A DNA stretch of 50,293 bases, taken from contig JAGQUQ010000009.1 in the NCBI GenBank assembly GCA_020438425.1, positions 1-50,293 on the forward strand. Direction: 5' to 3'. The DNA comes from Solirubrobacterales bacterium (lineage in GTDB: Bacteria > Actinomycetota > Thermoleophilia > Solirubrobacterales > 70-9). The notes beneath the pieces are model-generated. The model was not told where the DNA came from. It did not search any database and worked only from the letters and a program-made list of their open reading frames with translations. Made by a program: the position numbers and the translations under genes. Within the stretch, counting starts at the first letter, position 1. Each line of letters opens with the position of its first letter. Shown here in pieces: positions 8,122 through 17,600 of the stretch.

Positions 8122-9153
8122 CTACTCGGTCGAGTAGCCGAGGTCCTGGACGATCTCGAACACCGAGCCGGTGCCGTCGCCGAAGAACTCGTCAGCGACC
8201 TTGTCCCAGCCACCGAACTCCTTGATGGTGAAGAGGTCGGCCGGTACCGGGAACTTCTGCTTGTCCAGCAGCTGCGGGTTGACCGAGCGGTAGCCCTGTT
8301 CCTGCCAGATCTGCTGGGCCTCGTCGGTCCAGTTCCAGTTCAGGAAGTCGGTCGCGGCCTTCGAGGCATCGACCGTCACCGCCGCGGGCTGCTCGATCAG
8401 GATGGTCGATTCGGGGACCACATAGTCGACGTCCTCGCCGGCGAGCTGTGCGGCGATGGCCTCGTTCTCGTAGGAGAGGAGGACGTCACCGGTGCCTCCG
8501 ATGAAGGCCTGGAGCGCCACTCGGGCCGATTCCGACTGGGTCGGGGTCTTCGAGAGCACGTTCTCGACGTCGCCCAGGGCCTGCTCCGGCGTCTTGCCCG
8601 AGTTCAGGGCGGCGCCGTAGATGGCCATGATGTTCCAGCGGGCGCCGCCGGAGGTGAACGGGTTCGGGGTCACGACCTCGATGTCGTCATTGTTGACGAT
8701 GTCCTCGAAGTTCTTGATGCCGAGCGGGTTGCCCGGACGGACCACGATCGCCACGACCGAGTTGGTGACGATGCCCTTGTACTTGTTGTTTTGCCAGTCG
8801 GCCGAAACCTGTCCGGAATCGACGAGGCGGGTCACGTCGGTCTCGAGCGCGAAGTTGACGTAGTCGGCCTTCTGGCCTGATTCGACTGCGCGGCTCTGAT
8901 CGCCGGATGCTCCGAACGAGTTCGTGAAACTGACGCCTTCGCCATCGGTCGTCTCGTTGAAGGCCGGCTCGAGGTGCTCCTCATAGGCCTGCTGAGGGGT
9001 GGAGTAGGCGACCAGGTTCACCGAACCGCTGTCGCCGCCGCTGCTGTCGTCACTGCTTCCACAGCCGACGACGATCGCGCCGAAGGCGACCAGGGCCAGA
9101 ACCAGGAGTGCCTGGATGCTGCGTCGAGATTTCTTGGAACTGCTGAGACTCAT
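8122..9153 (-). CDS. sbp: Sulfate ABC transporter substrate-binding lipoprotein
   Basis: A 343-residue extracytoplasmic binding lipoprotein that delivers sulfate or thiosulfate to CysTWA. It has a lipoprotein signal with hydrophobic LLVLALVAFGAIVV and Cys31 (VVGCGSS). The mature part follows the Sbp/CysP pattern: VNLVAYSTPQQAYEE near the start, FGASGDQSRAVESG (anion-binding loop), VVRPGNPLGIKNFEDI, NPFTSGGARWNIMAIYG, and a late DFLNWNWTDEAQQIWQEQGY. A Shine-Dalgarno AAAGGGG precedes the ATG at a good distance, so unlike many neighbours it has a leader. First gene of the sulfate operon. Confidence 0.93.
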   Translation of the reverse strand: MSLSSSKKSRRSIQALLVLALVAFGAIVVGCGSSDDSSGGDSGSVNLVAYSTPQQAYEEHLEPAFNETTDGEGVSFTNSFGASGDQSRAVESGQKADYVNFALETDVTRLVDSGQVSADWQNNKYKGIVTNSVVAIVVRPGNPLGIKNFEDIVNNDDIEVVTPNPFTSGGARWNIMAIYGAALNSGKTPEQALGDVENVLSKTPTQSESARVALQAFIGGTGDVLLSYENEAIAAQLAGEDVDYVVPESTILIEQPAAVTVDASKAATDFLNWNWTDEAQQIWQEQGYRSVNPQLLDKQKFPVPADLFTIKEFGGWDKVADEFFGDGTGSVFEIVQDLGYSTE

Positions 9154-9218
9154 TCGGGATATCCCCTTTGTTGATGAAGTTACTTTCTTTACCTACAAAC
9201 TCAATAAACGAGACCGGC

Positions 9219-9248
9219 AAGGTAGCACGACCCCGGGCGGAATGTCGA
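9219..9248 (-). promoter_or_regulatory. Putative promoter of the sulfate operon
   Basis: On the minus strand TCGACA (9243-9248) and TACCTT (9219-9224) are 18 bases apart, which would give a leader of about 60 bases carrying an AAAGGGG ribosome-binding site. The leader includes an A/T-rich run at 9181-9210. Weak match, single candidate. Confidence 0.35.
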
Positions 9249-9270
9249 GTCAGGTGGTCATAAAGGTCAG

Positions 9271-9315
9271 ATTTCGGATCGGAGATCCGGGGTTTCTCCC
9301 GATCTGAAGCGAAAT
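9271..9315. repeat. Interrupted inverted repeat upstream of the sulfate operon
   Basis: ATTTCGGATCGG (9271-9282) pairs with CCGATC (9299-9304) plus CGAAAT (9310-9315), with a five-base bulge. It lies between the divergent sbp and xseA genes and upstream of the proposed sbp promoter, so it could be an operator. No known regulator consensus is recognised. Confidence 0.35.
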
Positions 9316-9363
9316 GGGCGGGTTCTGTCGATTGATCACACACTGGCCGTCGCCGCTCGCTGT

Positions 9364-9369
9364 CATGCT
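9364..9369 (+). promoter_or_regulatory. Possible leaderless -10 element of xseA
   Basis: CATGCT is exactly six bases before the GTG at 9376. It deviates from TANNNT at the first base but keeps A2 and T6, and no Shine-Dalgarno is present. Confidence 0.35.
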
Positions 9370-9375
9370 GAAAAC

Positions 9376-10839
9376 GTGAACCGCGATCAATCGGAAGCCG
9401 GCGCTGCCCCGGAGCCGGGCCAGGCCGAAAAGGCCCCCACACCGGTCGGGGAGTACGCAAGACAGCTCAAGGGGCAACTCAAGGCGCTGCCCGGCGCGAG
9501 AATCACCGGGGAGGTGACCAGCTTCAGTCAGTCCCGGGTCCAGATCTACTTCGAACTCCGTGACGAACGGGGCGGGGTTCAGGCCACCATGTGGAAACGC
9601 GAATTCGACGCCCTCAAGCTGCCCGAAGGGGCGGTCAAGGTCGGATCCCGGATCGTGGTCGAAGGCGCTCCCGACTATTACGAAGGCGGCAAGAACGCCT
9701 CGCCGTCATTCAGTTTCCGGGCGACCGATATCCGGCCTTCGGGCGAGGGCGACCTGATCGCCCGTCTGGCCGAGCTTCGAAAGAGGTTCCGGGCGGAAGG
9801 GCTGACCGAACTCCAGAAGGCTCTCCGCCGGCCACTTCTGCCGAAACGGATCGGGGTCATCACGGCGGAGGGCGGAGCGGCCCGCCAGGACCTGATGGTC
9901 GGTCTCGAGCGTCGCGGCTGGCAAGGCGAGATCGTCTGGGGCTTCGCTCCGGTGCAGGACCGCAAGGCGGCGCCGCTGATCACCCGCAAGCTCGGTGAGA
10001 TGGCTGCCTTCGGCGAGGTCGACGCGATCGTGGTCTGCCGGGGTGGTGGCAGCCTGACCGACCTCTGGGCCTTCTGCGACGAGGACCTCTGCCGGACCGT
10101 GGCGATGCTGGCGGTTCCGGTCGTCTCGGCGGTCGGGCACGAGCGGGACGTGACCCTGCTCGACGACGTCGCCGCGGTCCGGGCCTCGACCCCGACCCAT
10201 GCGGCGGACGCCTTGGTCGGGATCGAGGTTCCGGCTGCCCGCTCGGCACTGGTCGCGGCCACCGGACGGGTCTCCCGGGCGGGCCGGTCAGCGGTCCGGG
10301 ATCGGGTCGCGCCCCTGTCGGTGCTGGCGGCCGGACCGGGGCGGGCGGTCAGGGCGGAGCGGACCCGCCTGAACCAGCTGACCCGGGAGATACGGGCATC
10401 AACCGAACGCGGCATCGGCCGGCGCACCGAATCGATCGGCCGGATTCTCGAATCGGGACTGATGCCCGGCCTGGCCCGGGCCTCACGGACGATCTCCGCC
10501 GGAAAGGCTCGCAACGCGGGCCGGCCCGGGGAGATGGCGGCCAGGGTCGGGCGGCGACTGGCCGCGGGTGAACGGAAGCTCGAAACCGAAAGGGTTGCCC
10601 TCCGTGCCCACGACCCGCAGAGGACGCTCGAGCGGGGATACGCAAGAGTCGAGGACCGGGCCGGTGAGCCGGTGGTTGATTCGGACTCGGCACGGCGGGC
10701 CGGTGAAGTGAAGATCCGGTTCGCCGATGACGCGGTGGATGCCGTGGTCGGATCGGGCAGACGCCGTCGCCGGCGCAAGAATGAGGATCAGGAAGAGTTC
10801 GAGCAGATCAGCATGGAAGGACTAAAAGACAGTGAGTGA
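9376..10839 (+). CDS. xseA: Exodeoxyribonuclease VII large subunit
   Basis: A 487-residue catalytic subunit of exonuclease VII, which degrades single-stranded DNA in both directions during repair and recombination. The N-terminal OB fold (about residues 24-115) contains ITGEVTSFSQSRVQIYFEL and the family segment ATMWKREF. The central nuclease domain contains IGVITAEGGAARQD, VVCRGGGSLTDLWAF and the characteristic VGHERDVTLLDDVA followed by RASTPTHAAD. A long coiled-coil region follows (about 280-430). It ends with a basic KRRRR-like stretch and acidic tail. It overlaps xseB by eight bases. Confidence 0.94.
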   Translation: MNRDQSEAGAAPEPGQAEKAPTPVGEYARQLKGQLKALPGARITGEVTSFSQSRVQIYFELRDERGGVQATMWKREFDALKLPEGAVKVGSRIVVEGAPDYYEGGKNASPSFSFRATDIRPSGEGDLIARLAELRKRFRAEGLTELQKALRRPLLPKRIGVITAEGGAARQDLMVGLERRGWQGEIVWGFAPVQDRKAAPLITRKLGEMAAFGEVDAIVVCRGGGSLTDLWAFCDEDLCRTVAMLAVPVVSAVGHERDVTLLDDVAAVRASTPTHAADALVGIEVPAARSALVAATGRVSRAGRSAVRDRVAPLSVLAAGPGRAVRAERTRLNQLTREIRASTERGIGRRTESIGRILESGLMPGLARASRTISAGKARNAGRPGEMAARVGRRLAAGERKLETERVALRAHDPQRTLERGYARVEDRAGEPVVDSDSARRAGEVKIRFADDAVDAVVGSGRRRRRRKNEDQEEFEQISMEGLKDSE

Positions 10840-11155
10840 AGAGCCCGCCGAAGTCGCGCAAACCTATGAGTCGGCGACCGCCCGCCTCGAGGAGATCATC
10901 CAGCGCCTCGACTCCGGAGATGCCCAGCTCCGCGAGACGCTCGAGCTCTGCGAGGAGGCCAAGACCCTGATCGAGTACTGCGCCGCCGAGCTGGCCGCCG
11001 TAGACCAGGGCCTCAAGGAACTGAAACTCGAAGATCTCGCCAGCTCCCTGACCGGCTCCGCACCCGAGTCACCGGAGGCTCCCGAGGCAGCCGCTCCCGC
11101 CCCGGAAAGCCCGGAAGATCCACCACCCCCGACCGAGTCGGACGTCCCCTTCTAG
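10832..11155 (+). CDS. xseB: Exodeoxyribonuclease VII small subunit
   Basis: A 107-residue partner of XseA. The conserved core is in the first 70 residues: TYESATARLEEIIQRLDSGDAQLRETLELCEEAKTLIEY, a helical hairpin of which several copies wrap around the large subunit. The tail (about 72-107) is unusually rich in Pro, Glu and Ala and makes the protein longer than the usual 60-85 residues. GTG start inside xseA. The stop codon TAG is shared as a CTAG palindrome with the stop of the convergent helicase-nuclease gene. Confidence 0.92.
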   Translation: MSEEPAEVAQTYESATARLEEIIQRLDSGDAQLRETLELCEEAKTLIEYCAAELAAVDQGLKELKLEDLASSLTGSAPESPEAPEAAAPAPESPEDPPPPTESDVPF

Positions 11156-14100
11156 GCGGCGAGGATTCGCGAACCGAGTTCGCGGCAGGCCCAGCAGTCG
11201 CCACAGGGCTGCCGGGCGCCCGGTCCGCCGAAGTAGCGGCCGGCGGTGATCTCGGCCAGCGACACCTGGATCCTTTCCCGGGCCTGGTCCAGATCGTCTC
11301 GCCCGAGGACTTCGGTGACCGGCCGGTCCGGTTGTTCGAGGAAGACGTATGCGGTTCCGACTTCTTCCAATCCTCTGGCTTCGGCGAGGGCGAGAGCGTA
11401 GAGATCTCGCTGGTCCAGGTAGTCAGCCATCTTCTCCTCCGGCGTCTTTTCGCCGAGCCGGTTGGTCTTGTAGTCGAGCACGATCGGCGGCTCGTCTTCG
11501 AGGATCAGGTCGGCGAACCCCCGGACGGTCACCTGGCCGAATCTGATCAGTAGCGGGGCCTCGAAGGAGCTTTTCGAGCCCCGGACCTGCTCGCCCAGCG
11601 GTGACTTGAGGAATCCGTCGATCATGCCCGCGGCCCGGGAGAGGTTCTCGTCGCTCAGAACCCGGCGGGAATCGAGCGCCGCCCGCAACTCGTCCTCGGT
11701 TGGCGACTTCCAGTTTCGCTTACCGGCCGCTTCCAGCACGTCGTGGACGGCCGAACCGAATCTGGTCGCGTCTTCCCTGATCAGCAGGCTTGCGGTTTCG
11801 GGATCCTCCGGACCGAACCCGGTCTCCTCCGGTTCCGGGAGGCCCATGATCCGCTTCGCGTAAAAGGCAGTCGGACATTCGGCGAACTCGTTCATCGCGG
11901 TGAACGAAAGCGGGACGTTGGGGAAGGTGCTGAAGGCCGGGCGACCGAGGGGAGGTGCCGACTCGATCTCGCTCGACTCTTGCTCGACTCCGGAAGCCTT
12001 GAACCTGAGCGACTCCGCCTGTTTCTCGCCCGGAGCGTTCGCGTGGACGGTGAGGATGTTTCCGGCGTCCATCGTGAACTGACGGGGTTCGTTCCACTCC
12101 GTGAGGCCGTCGAAGCCGAGTCCTTCGATCCCGGAGCAGGTCCGGACCAGCATCGATCGGGAAATCGCGTCGGAATCGAGCTTCGAAGTGATTCCGGAGA
12201 CCATCAGCTTGCGTTTCGCCCGAGTCAGCGCAACGTGGAACAGGCGAAGCTCTTCGGCTTCGGTCGCTACCCCCGAGACATCCTTGAGGCTATCCCAGCC
12301 GTAGAGATAGGCCTTGTTGCCCTGGCGGGAAGTGAGCCTCAGCGCGCAAGGAAAGTCTGACTCGTCTGCACCCTTGGCCCGTCCCATGCGAATCATCAGC
12401 TGGTTGTTCTCGCCGCATCCGCGGCCGCAGTCGGGCAGGCAGACCACGCCGAACTCGAGACCCTTGGCCGCGTGAATGGTCATCACCCGGATCACGTCGC
12501 TGTTCTCATCGGCCGTTGCCGTCTCGGACTCGCGGTCGAGTTCGGCGCTCAACGCGGCCCAGTCGAGAAGGCCCCTGAGATCATGGCCTTCGTTTTCCTC
12601 GTACTCCCTGGCAAGGGAAGCGAACCGCCGGACCCCGGCCCATGAGTTACCGCTGGGGTCGTCGGCCAGGCTGGCCAGGTCATACCCGGTTCGTTCGGCC
12701 GCCGAAAGGGCCAGCTCGTCGAGCGGCATCCGGGAAGATTCCCGCCGCAAGTCATCGAGCGTTTCAACCAGCGTGTTGAGTGTCTCGACGTCTTCGGCAG
12801 GCACCTGCCCGATTGACTCTGCCTTGCCGGACTCGATCGGGTTCCTGCCGACACACCACTCGACGCAGCGCCAGAGTGGCACCCAGCGACCGGGTCTGGC
12901 ATCCGCCAGCAGCCAGAGTGCATCCGAGGTCAATCCGCAGGCCGGGGATGTGAGAACGGTCAGCAGGGATTCGTCGTCGAGCGGGTTGGCGATCACTCCG
13001 AGCAGGGCTCTCATGTCGAGGGCTTCCCGGCTTTCCCAGTAGCCGGAACTCTTGGCCACGTACGGCGTGAGTCCGAACTGTCTGAGTGCCTTGGCGAACA
13101 GGGCGACGCGAGTCGTCGCCCTGAGCAGAATTGCGATCTCGGACTGTGGCACTCCCTGTATCCGGACCAGGTCATGAAGCTGTCTGGCCACCCGCAGCGC
13201 CTCGGCCTCGTAGTGGTGCATCTTTTTCGCACCGACATCGTCGGGAACCTTGGGGGCCAGAGGTCCCAGATCGAACGACTTCCACCCGTCAGCGTCGGTC
13301 AGGAAGATCTCCACTGACTCGTCTTCGCTCGCGGGAAGACCCGGTTCGAGTGTCGGGAATTCCGATTGCGGATCGACCTGGTTGCGGAGTCGGGTTCCGA
13401 TTGTGTTCACGGCGTCGATCACGGCCGGACTGGACCTGAAGTTCATGGTCAGGGGGAGCATGGACACGCCTGGTGCCTTTGCCCTGGACCGGAAGAGTTC
13501 GACGTCGGCGTGGCGGAAGCCGTAGATCGACTGCATCTCGTCGCCAACCGTTATCAGGGTGGTAGCGGGCCGCTCGGCATCTGCGACCGGACCTTCCGGG
13601 TCGTTTCGGAGCAACTCAACCAGTTGCAGCTGAAGCGGATTGGTGTCCTGGAACTCGTCAACCATGATCTCCCGGAAGCGGCCGAGGTAGGAGCGCCGGA
13701 CCCAGTCTTTGCTCTTCAGCATCGCGACCGTCTTCAGTTGCAGGTCCTCGTAGTCGAGAACTCCCCGGGCTGCTTTCCGCTCCTCGTACTCCTTGCCGAA
13801 GAACTTCAGGAGCTGCCCTATTCGGTCCCGGTACCGGTCGCCAAACTCGAAGGCGGCGATTCGTTTCGCTGCCGTTCTGATCAGGGTCTCGAACTCGAGC
13901 ACGTCTCCTTCGGCGTTCGTCACCGAGAAATCGAGACCGCCGACCTCGTCGAAGGACGGCCGGCGCGGGTTCTGCGCCAGATCCTCGAAGAGACTGATCG
14001 CGGGGTCCTGCTTCACGCCCCACTTCTTGACCGGTCTCACCTTCGAGGCCAGGTGGGTCAGTTCCTCGATCAAGTCATCCGGGTAGCTGGTCGTGCGTTC

Positions 14101-14667
14101 GAAATCCGGAAGGGATGGTTCGATGATGCCGCGGGACCTCAACTCGTCGTAGGCGAAGATCACCGCCTTGCGCAGTTCGGCTTCCCTGAGGATTCCGATC
14201 ATCTCCAGGACGTCGGCGCGGTCATCGGCCTCCTTCCGGAGCTCATCAAGTGCGGCGCTGAAGGCTTCTCCCCGCAGCGTCTCCGAGGTCACGTCGTCGA
14301 TCACGGTGAAGCCCGGATCAACGCCACTTTCGATTGGCCAGGCTTTGAGGATCCGCAGGCAGATCGCGTGGAAGGTGCCGATCCAGGCGTCGCTCATCGA
14401 GACCGCCATCGGAGCCGCCTCGCCGCGACCACGGGCCAGGTCCTGAAGGGCGGAGCGAACCCTCTCACGCAATTCTCCGGCGGCCTTGTCGGTGAAGGTG
14501 AAGGCGAGAATCTCCCGGGGTTCTAATTCGCGCTCTTTGAGCAGGTGAACGTAGCGGGCGACCATGGTTGTGGTCTTGCCGGTGCCAGCCCCGGCGACCA
14601 CGAGAATGTCGTCGGCCTCGCTTTCGATGACCTTCAGTTGCTCGTCTGTCGGCGGATGCGAGCTCAT
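11152..14667 (-). CDS. AddA/AdnB-like helicase-nuclease subunit (UvrD helicase + Fe-S PD-(D/E)XK nuclease)
   Basis: A 1171-residue subunit of a RecBCD-like enzyme that resects double-strand breaks. All SF1A helicase motifs are seen: Walker A AGAGTGKTTT (Lys31), IMVDEFQDTN (motif II), GDEMQSIYGFRHAD (III), VMTIHAAKGLEF (V) and LFHVALTRAKRKL (VI). The C-terminal nuclease has GSAVHDVLE, Asp1053, D1065-Y-K1067 and QRDLYALALAEA. Cys931 plus Cys1155, Cys1158 and Cys1161 form a C...C-x2-C-x2-C set as in Fe-S-stapled AddB/AdnB/Cas4 nucleases. It overlaps the upstream partner by four bases (ATGA). Whether to call it AddA or AdnB cannot be settled without phylogeny. Confidence 0.9.
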   Translation of the reverse strand: MSSHPPTDEQLKVIESEADDILVVAGAGTGKTTTMVARYVHLLKERELEPREILAFTFTDKAAGELRERVRSALQDLARGRGEAAPMAVSMSDAWIGTFHAICLRILKAWPIESGVDPGFTVIDDVTSETLRGEAFSAALDELRKEADDRADVLEMIGILREAELRKAVIFAYDELRSRGIIEPSLPDFERTTSYPDDLIEELTHLASKVRPVKKWGVKQDPAISLFEDLAQNPRRPSFDEVGGLDFSVTNAEGDVLEFETLIRTAAKRIAAFEFGDRYRDRIGQLLKFFGKEYEERKAARGVLDYEDLQLKTVAMLKSKDWVRRSYLGRFREIMVDEFQDTNPLQLQLVELLRNDPEGPVADAERPATTLITVGDEMQSIYGFRHADVELFRSRAKAPGVSMLPLTMNFRSSPAVIDAVNTIGTRLRNQVDPQSEFPTLEPGLPASEDESVEIFLTDADGWKSFDLGPLAPKVPDDVGAKKMHHYEAEALRVARQLHDLVRIQGVPQSEIAILLRATTRVALFAKALRQFGLTPYVAKSSGYWESREALDMRALLGVIANPLDDESLLTVLTSPACGLTSDALWLLADARPGRWVPLWRCVEWCVGRNPIESGKAESIGQVPAEDVETLNTLVETLDDLRRESSRMPLDELALSAAERTGYDLASLADDPSGNSWAGVRRFASLAREYEENEGHDLRGLLDWAALSAELDRESETATADENSDVIRVMTIHAAKGLEFGVVCLPDCGRGCGENNQLMIRMGRAKGADESDFPCALRLTSRQGNKAYLYGWDSLKDVSGVATEAEELRLFHVALTRAKRKLMVSGITSKLDSDAISRSMLVRTCSGIEGLGFDGLTEWNEPRQFTMDAGNILTVHANAPGEKQAESLRFKASGVEQESSEIESAPPLGRPAFSTFPNVPLSFTAMNEFAECPTAFYAKRIMGLPEPEETGFGPEDPETASLLIREDATRFGSAVHDVLEAAGKRNWKSPTEDELRAALDSRRVLSDENLSRAAGMIDGFLKSPLGEQVRGSKSSFEAPLLIRFGQVTVRGFADLILEDEPPIVLDYKTNRLGEKTPEEKMADYLDQRDLYALALAEARGLEEVGTAYVFLEQPDRPVTEVLGRDDLDQARERIQVSLAEITAGRYFGGPGARQPCGDCWACRELGSRILAA

Positions 14668-17600
14668 CGTTTCCAGCCTTCGTCGTCCTCCGGCAGGGCG
14701 CTGTTTCGGACGGCCGGGTGGTCCAGGTGATGGGGGCAGGTCGCGGGGTCGTGGTCGAGACTTCCGGCGCGAATTCCGGCGACCGCATCACTGGCCAGAC
14801 GGAGGCCCTCCTGCACGAAATCGGTTTCGATATTCCGGACCGTGTCACCGTCCGCGAAGTTCCGCTTGAGCAAGTCGCGGGAAAGGTCCGAGGGATTGAC
14901 GCTCAGTTTCTTCTCTGGCCACTGGGCCGCTCCCCGCGACTGTTCCTTGGGCAGGCGCACCGGCACGTACATTCCTGCGACCGGCTTGATCTGCCCGAGG
15001 TCGAGGATTTCGTCGGCCAGGATGCGGAGTGCCTCCATGTAGAGCTGGATCTGGAACCGGCGCTCTTTCCCGACGCTGGCAGCGGAGAACTTCGCGTTGA
15101 CCTGGCCGGTCTTGTAGTCCATGACCAGCGCCAGACGGGTGGAATCTTCCTCGCCGGCGTCAGTCAGGTCGATCCGGTCGATCTTTCCCCGCAGGAACCA
15201 GTCGTCTCCGACCTTGACCGCGTCCGTCGTCGAGTCCCTGGTTCCGAACTCGAGCTCGTGGAGCGCCGGCTTGAAGTACAGCCGGAGGTCACGCTGTCGC
15301 TCAAGAAAAAGCCTGATCCGGAGTTCGGCCATCTTCCTCGCCGCCGCGTGGGTGATCGTGTCCGTGTCGAGGCGAACCCGCTTGTTCTCCGACACCTCTT
15401 TGACCAGGCCGGGGATCTTCTCCGGCCACCCTTTCGGGATCTTGCCCTTGCCGGGCATCTCGTCCGGGCTCTCGGTGAAGAGCTTCTCGAGGACACCGTG
15501 GACCAGGGTGCCGAAAGCGAAATGGTCGGGCTCGGGGCCGAACCTCTGGGGCCCGACCTGGCGTTCGATGAACCAGCCGTACTGGCAGCGGGAGTAAGAC
15601 TCGAGTTCGGTCGCACTGAAGACGGGATCCTCGGCCCAGCGCGCAACCAGGCGCTCGGAGAGATCACCCATTCCCTGGTTTCTGGCGGCCGAGAGTTCGG
15701 CACTTTCCTGTCGCCGGTCGATCTCGACCGCCACTTCGGCATCGAGCCCTGGAACCGAGGTCTCAGCCACTCTCGCGCCGCGCAGACTTCGGGCGAGCTC
15801 GGCTTCGGTTGGAGCTTCGGCCGGCCGGAAGACCGAATCGCTGCCGAGCCTTCCGCCCCGGCGAATCAAGGCCGGCTTTTCTTCTTCGTCGGAATGCTCC
15901 GTGCCGTCCGCTTCTTCCTCTCTGGTGAAAAGGCTTTCGGTCGCTTCGATGAGCGGTGAAGGATGTTCAGGCGACCCGGTTTCCTCGGCGATCCGGCAGG
16001 AGAGACAGAGGCCACTGGTCGGAACCGTCAGACAGGAGTAGAAGAGATAGCGCTGCTGGTCCTCGGGATCCCGGCGCGAGGACATCCCGAGGCTCGAAAG
16101 GTCATCGGCGGAAAGAAACGGACCGACCCGATCGGTGTCGGCAATCGGGGCCTCCTGCAGCCCCGCGAAGAGCAGGTGGCTGAACCGCTTGGCACGGAGG
16201 CTGTACGGGCTCGAGATCCGGACCGTTCCCTGATCGGGGACGACCCAGGTCTTGACCAGTCCGCTCTGGATGGCTTCGGTCAGAGCCAGGGAACGATCGG
16301 GTTCCGCTTCGATCTCTCTGATCTCCCTGACTGCGGCCGCGATCGCTTCTGCGGTTCGGACCTCCACCACAGTGGTTGACTTCGGGACCGCCGATTGATC
16401 GGAATCGAGGATCGACCTGGATACTTGGGCGGCCACATCGGCGGCGAGTTGGGCCGGATCCCGGTCCGGGTCTTCGGCGAGTGGGCCGGGCAACCGGCCC
16501 TTGAAGCGAGCCAGAGCCTTCGATGCCAACTTCACATCGCCGATCCGGCATTCAAGTTCAAGTTCATCGACCTCGTCAGCCGGAGGACCACCGGGAGCCC
16601 GGAGGTAGGAGATCAGCTCGGCGGCCGAACCGGATTCGCGAGTTGCGGCCAGAAACTGCAGCACCGCCTTGCCGGTCACCGTCGCGTAGGCCGGAGTCTC
16701 GCTTTCCAGCGAGGCGGGGATCCGGAAATCGGCCAGGACGTCCCGGATGATCGTCCCGTTTACGGCGGGCTGTTCGACGGCGATGGCGATCTCGCCGGGA
16801 GGGACCGGCTCGTTTGTCCCGTCGCCGGCGACGAGACGAGCCACCTCGCCGGCGATCGACTCCGCCTCGTTTCTACGTCCGGCCGACCGGAGGACCGTGA
16901 ACGCTTCCCAGTCGTCCTTGGCGACCACCGATTTCGCGCTTTCCTTATCGAGAAAGCCGCGCTGGAGTTTGAGCAGGTTCCCCGCGTGAGGCAGGTCGTC
17001 GGGACGGTCGGTCTCGATCCGGGTGATCAGGTCCTCCGGGCCGAGGCTCTCGAGGTCTGAAACAAGAGTCGCGGTCAGGTTCATGGCCGGGTTGTCCGGC
17101 TCGAAGGTCACCGCGGCGGTCACATCCACCCCGACCTCGAAGGCGAGGCGGCGTACGGCCTCCAGCTGCTGGCCGGTCATCTCGTCGAACCCGGCGAACA
17201 TGACCGGCCGCTCCGGCCAGCTCCGGTTGATCTTCCCGATCGCCAGCCCGGCCTCTCCTGCGGCGTCGGTCAGCCTGCCTTCGCCAAGCATCCTCAGGTA
17301 AGCGCGAAACACTCTCGCGTAGGGCTCCAGGTGACGGATTCCAGCCTCGTTTGCCCGCGAGGAAACGGTGTCAGGGTCGAGCATTTCGGTCTGGAAGTCA
17401 TCGATCAGGTCGAGAACGGCCTTGGCCAGTCCGGGCTGGTTGGGCAGCACCCGGGCGATCTCGGGGTGCTCTTCCCTGATCGCCTGCCTGACGAGGGCAA
17501 GTCGCTGAAGTTCCGTTGCCAGCGGGCTCCGCGATTCACCTGCCGCTTTCAGCACCTCGACGAACAGGTCGCGAAAGTGAACGATCTGCCCGCCGACCAT

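Noticed and set aside
13366..14526. A 386-codon plus-strand frame opposite the AddA-like gene
   Set aside because: Shadow of the helicase gene, whose SF1 motifs are all intact on the minus strand.
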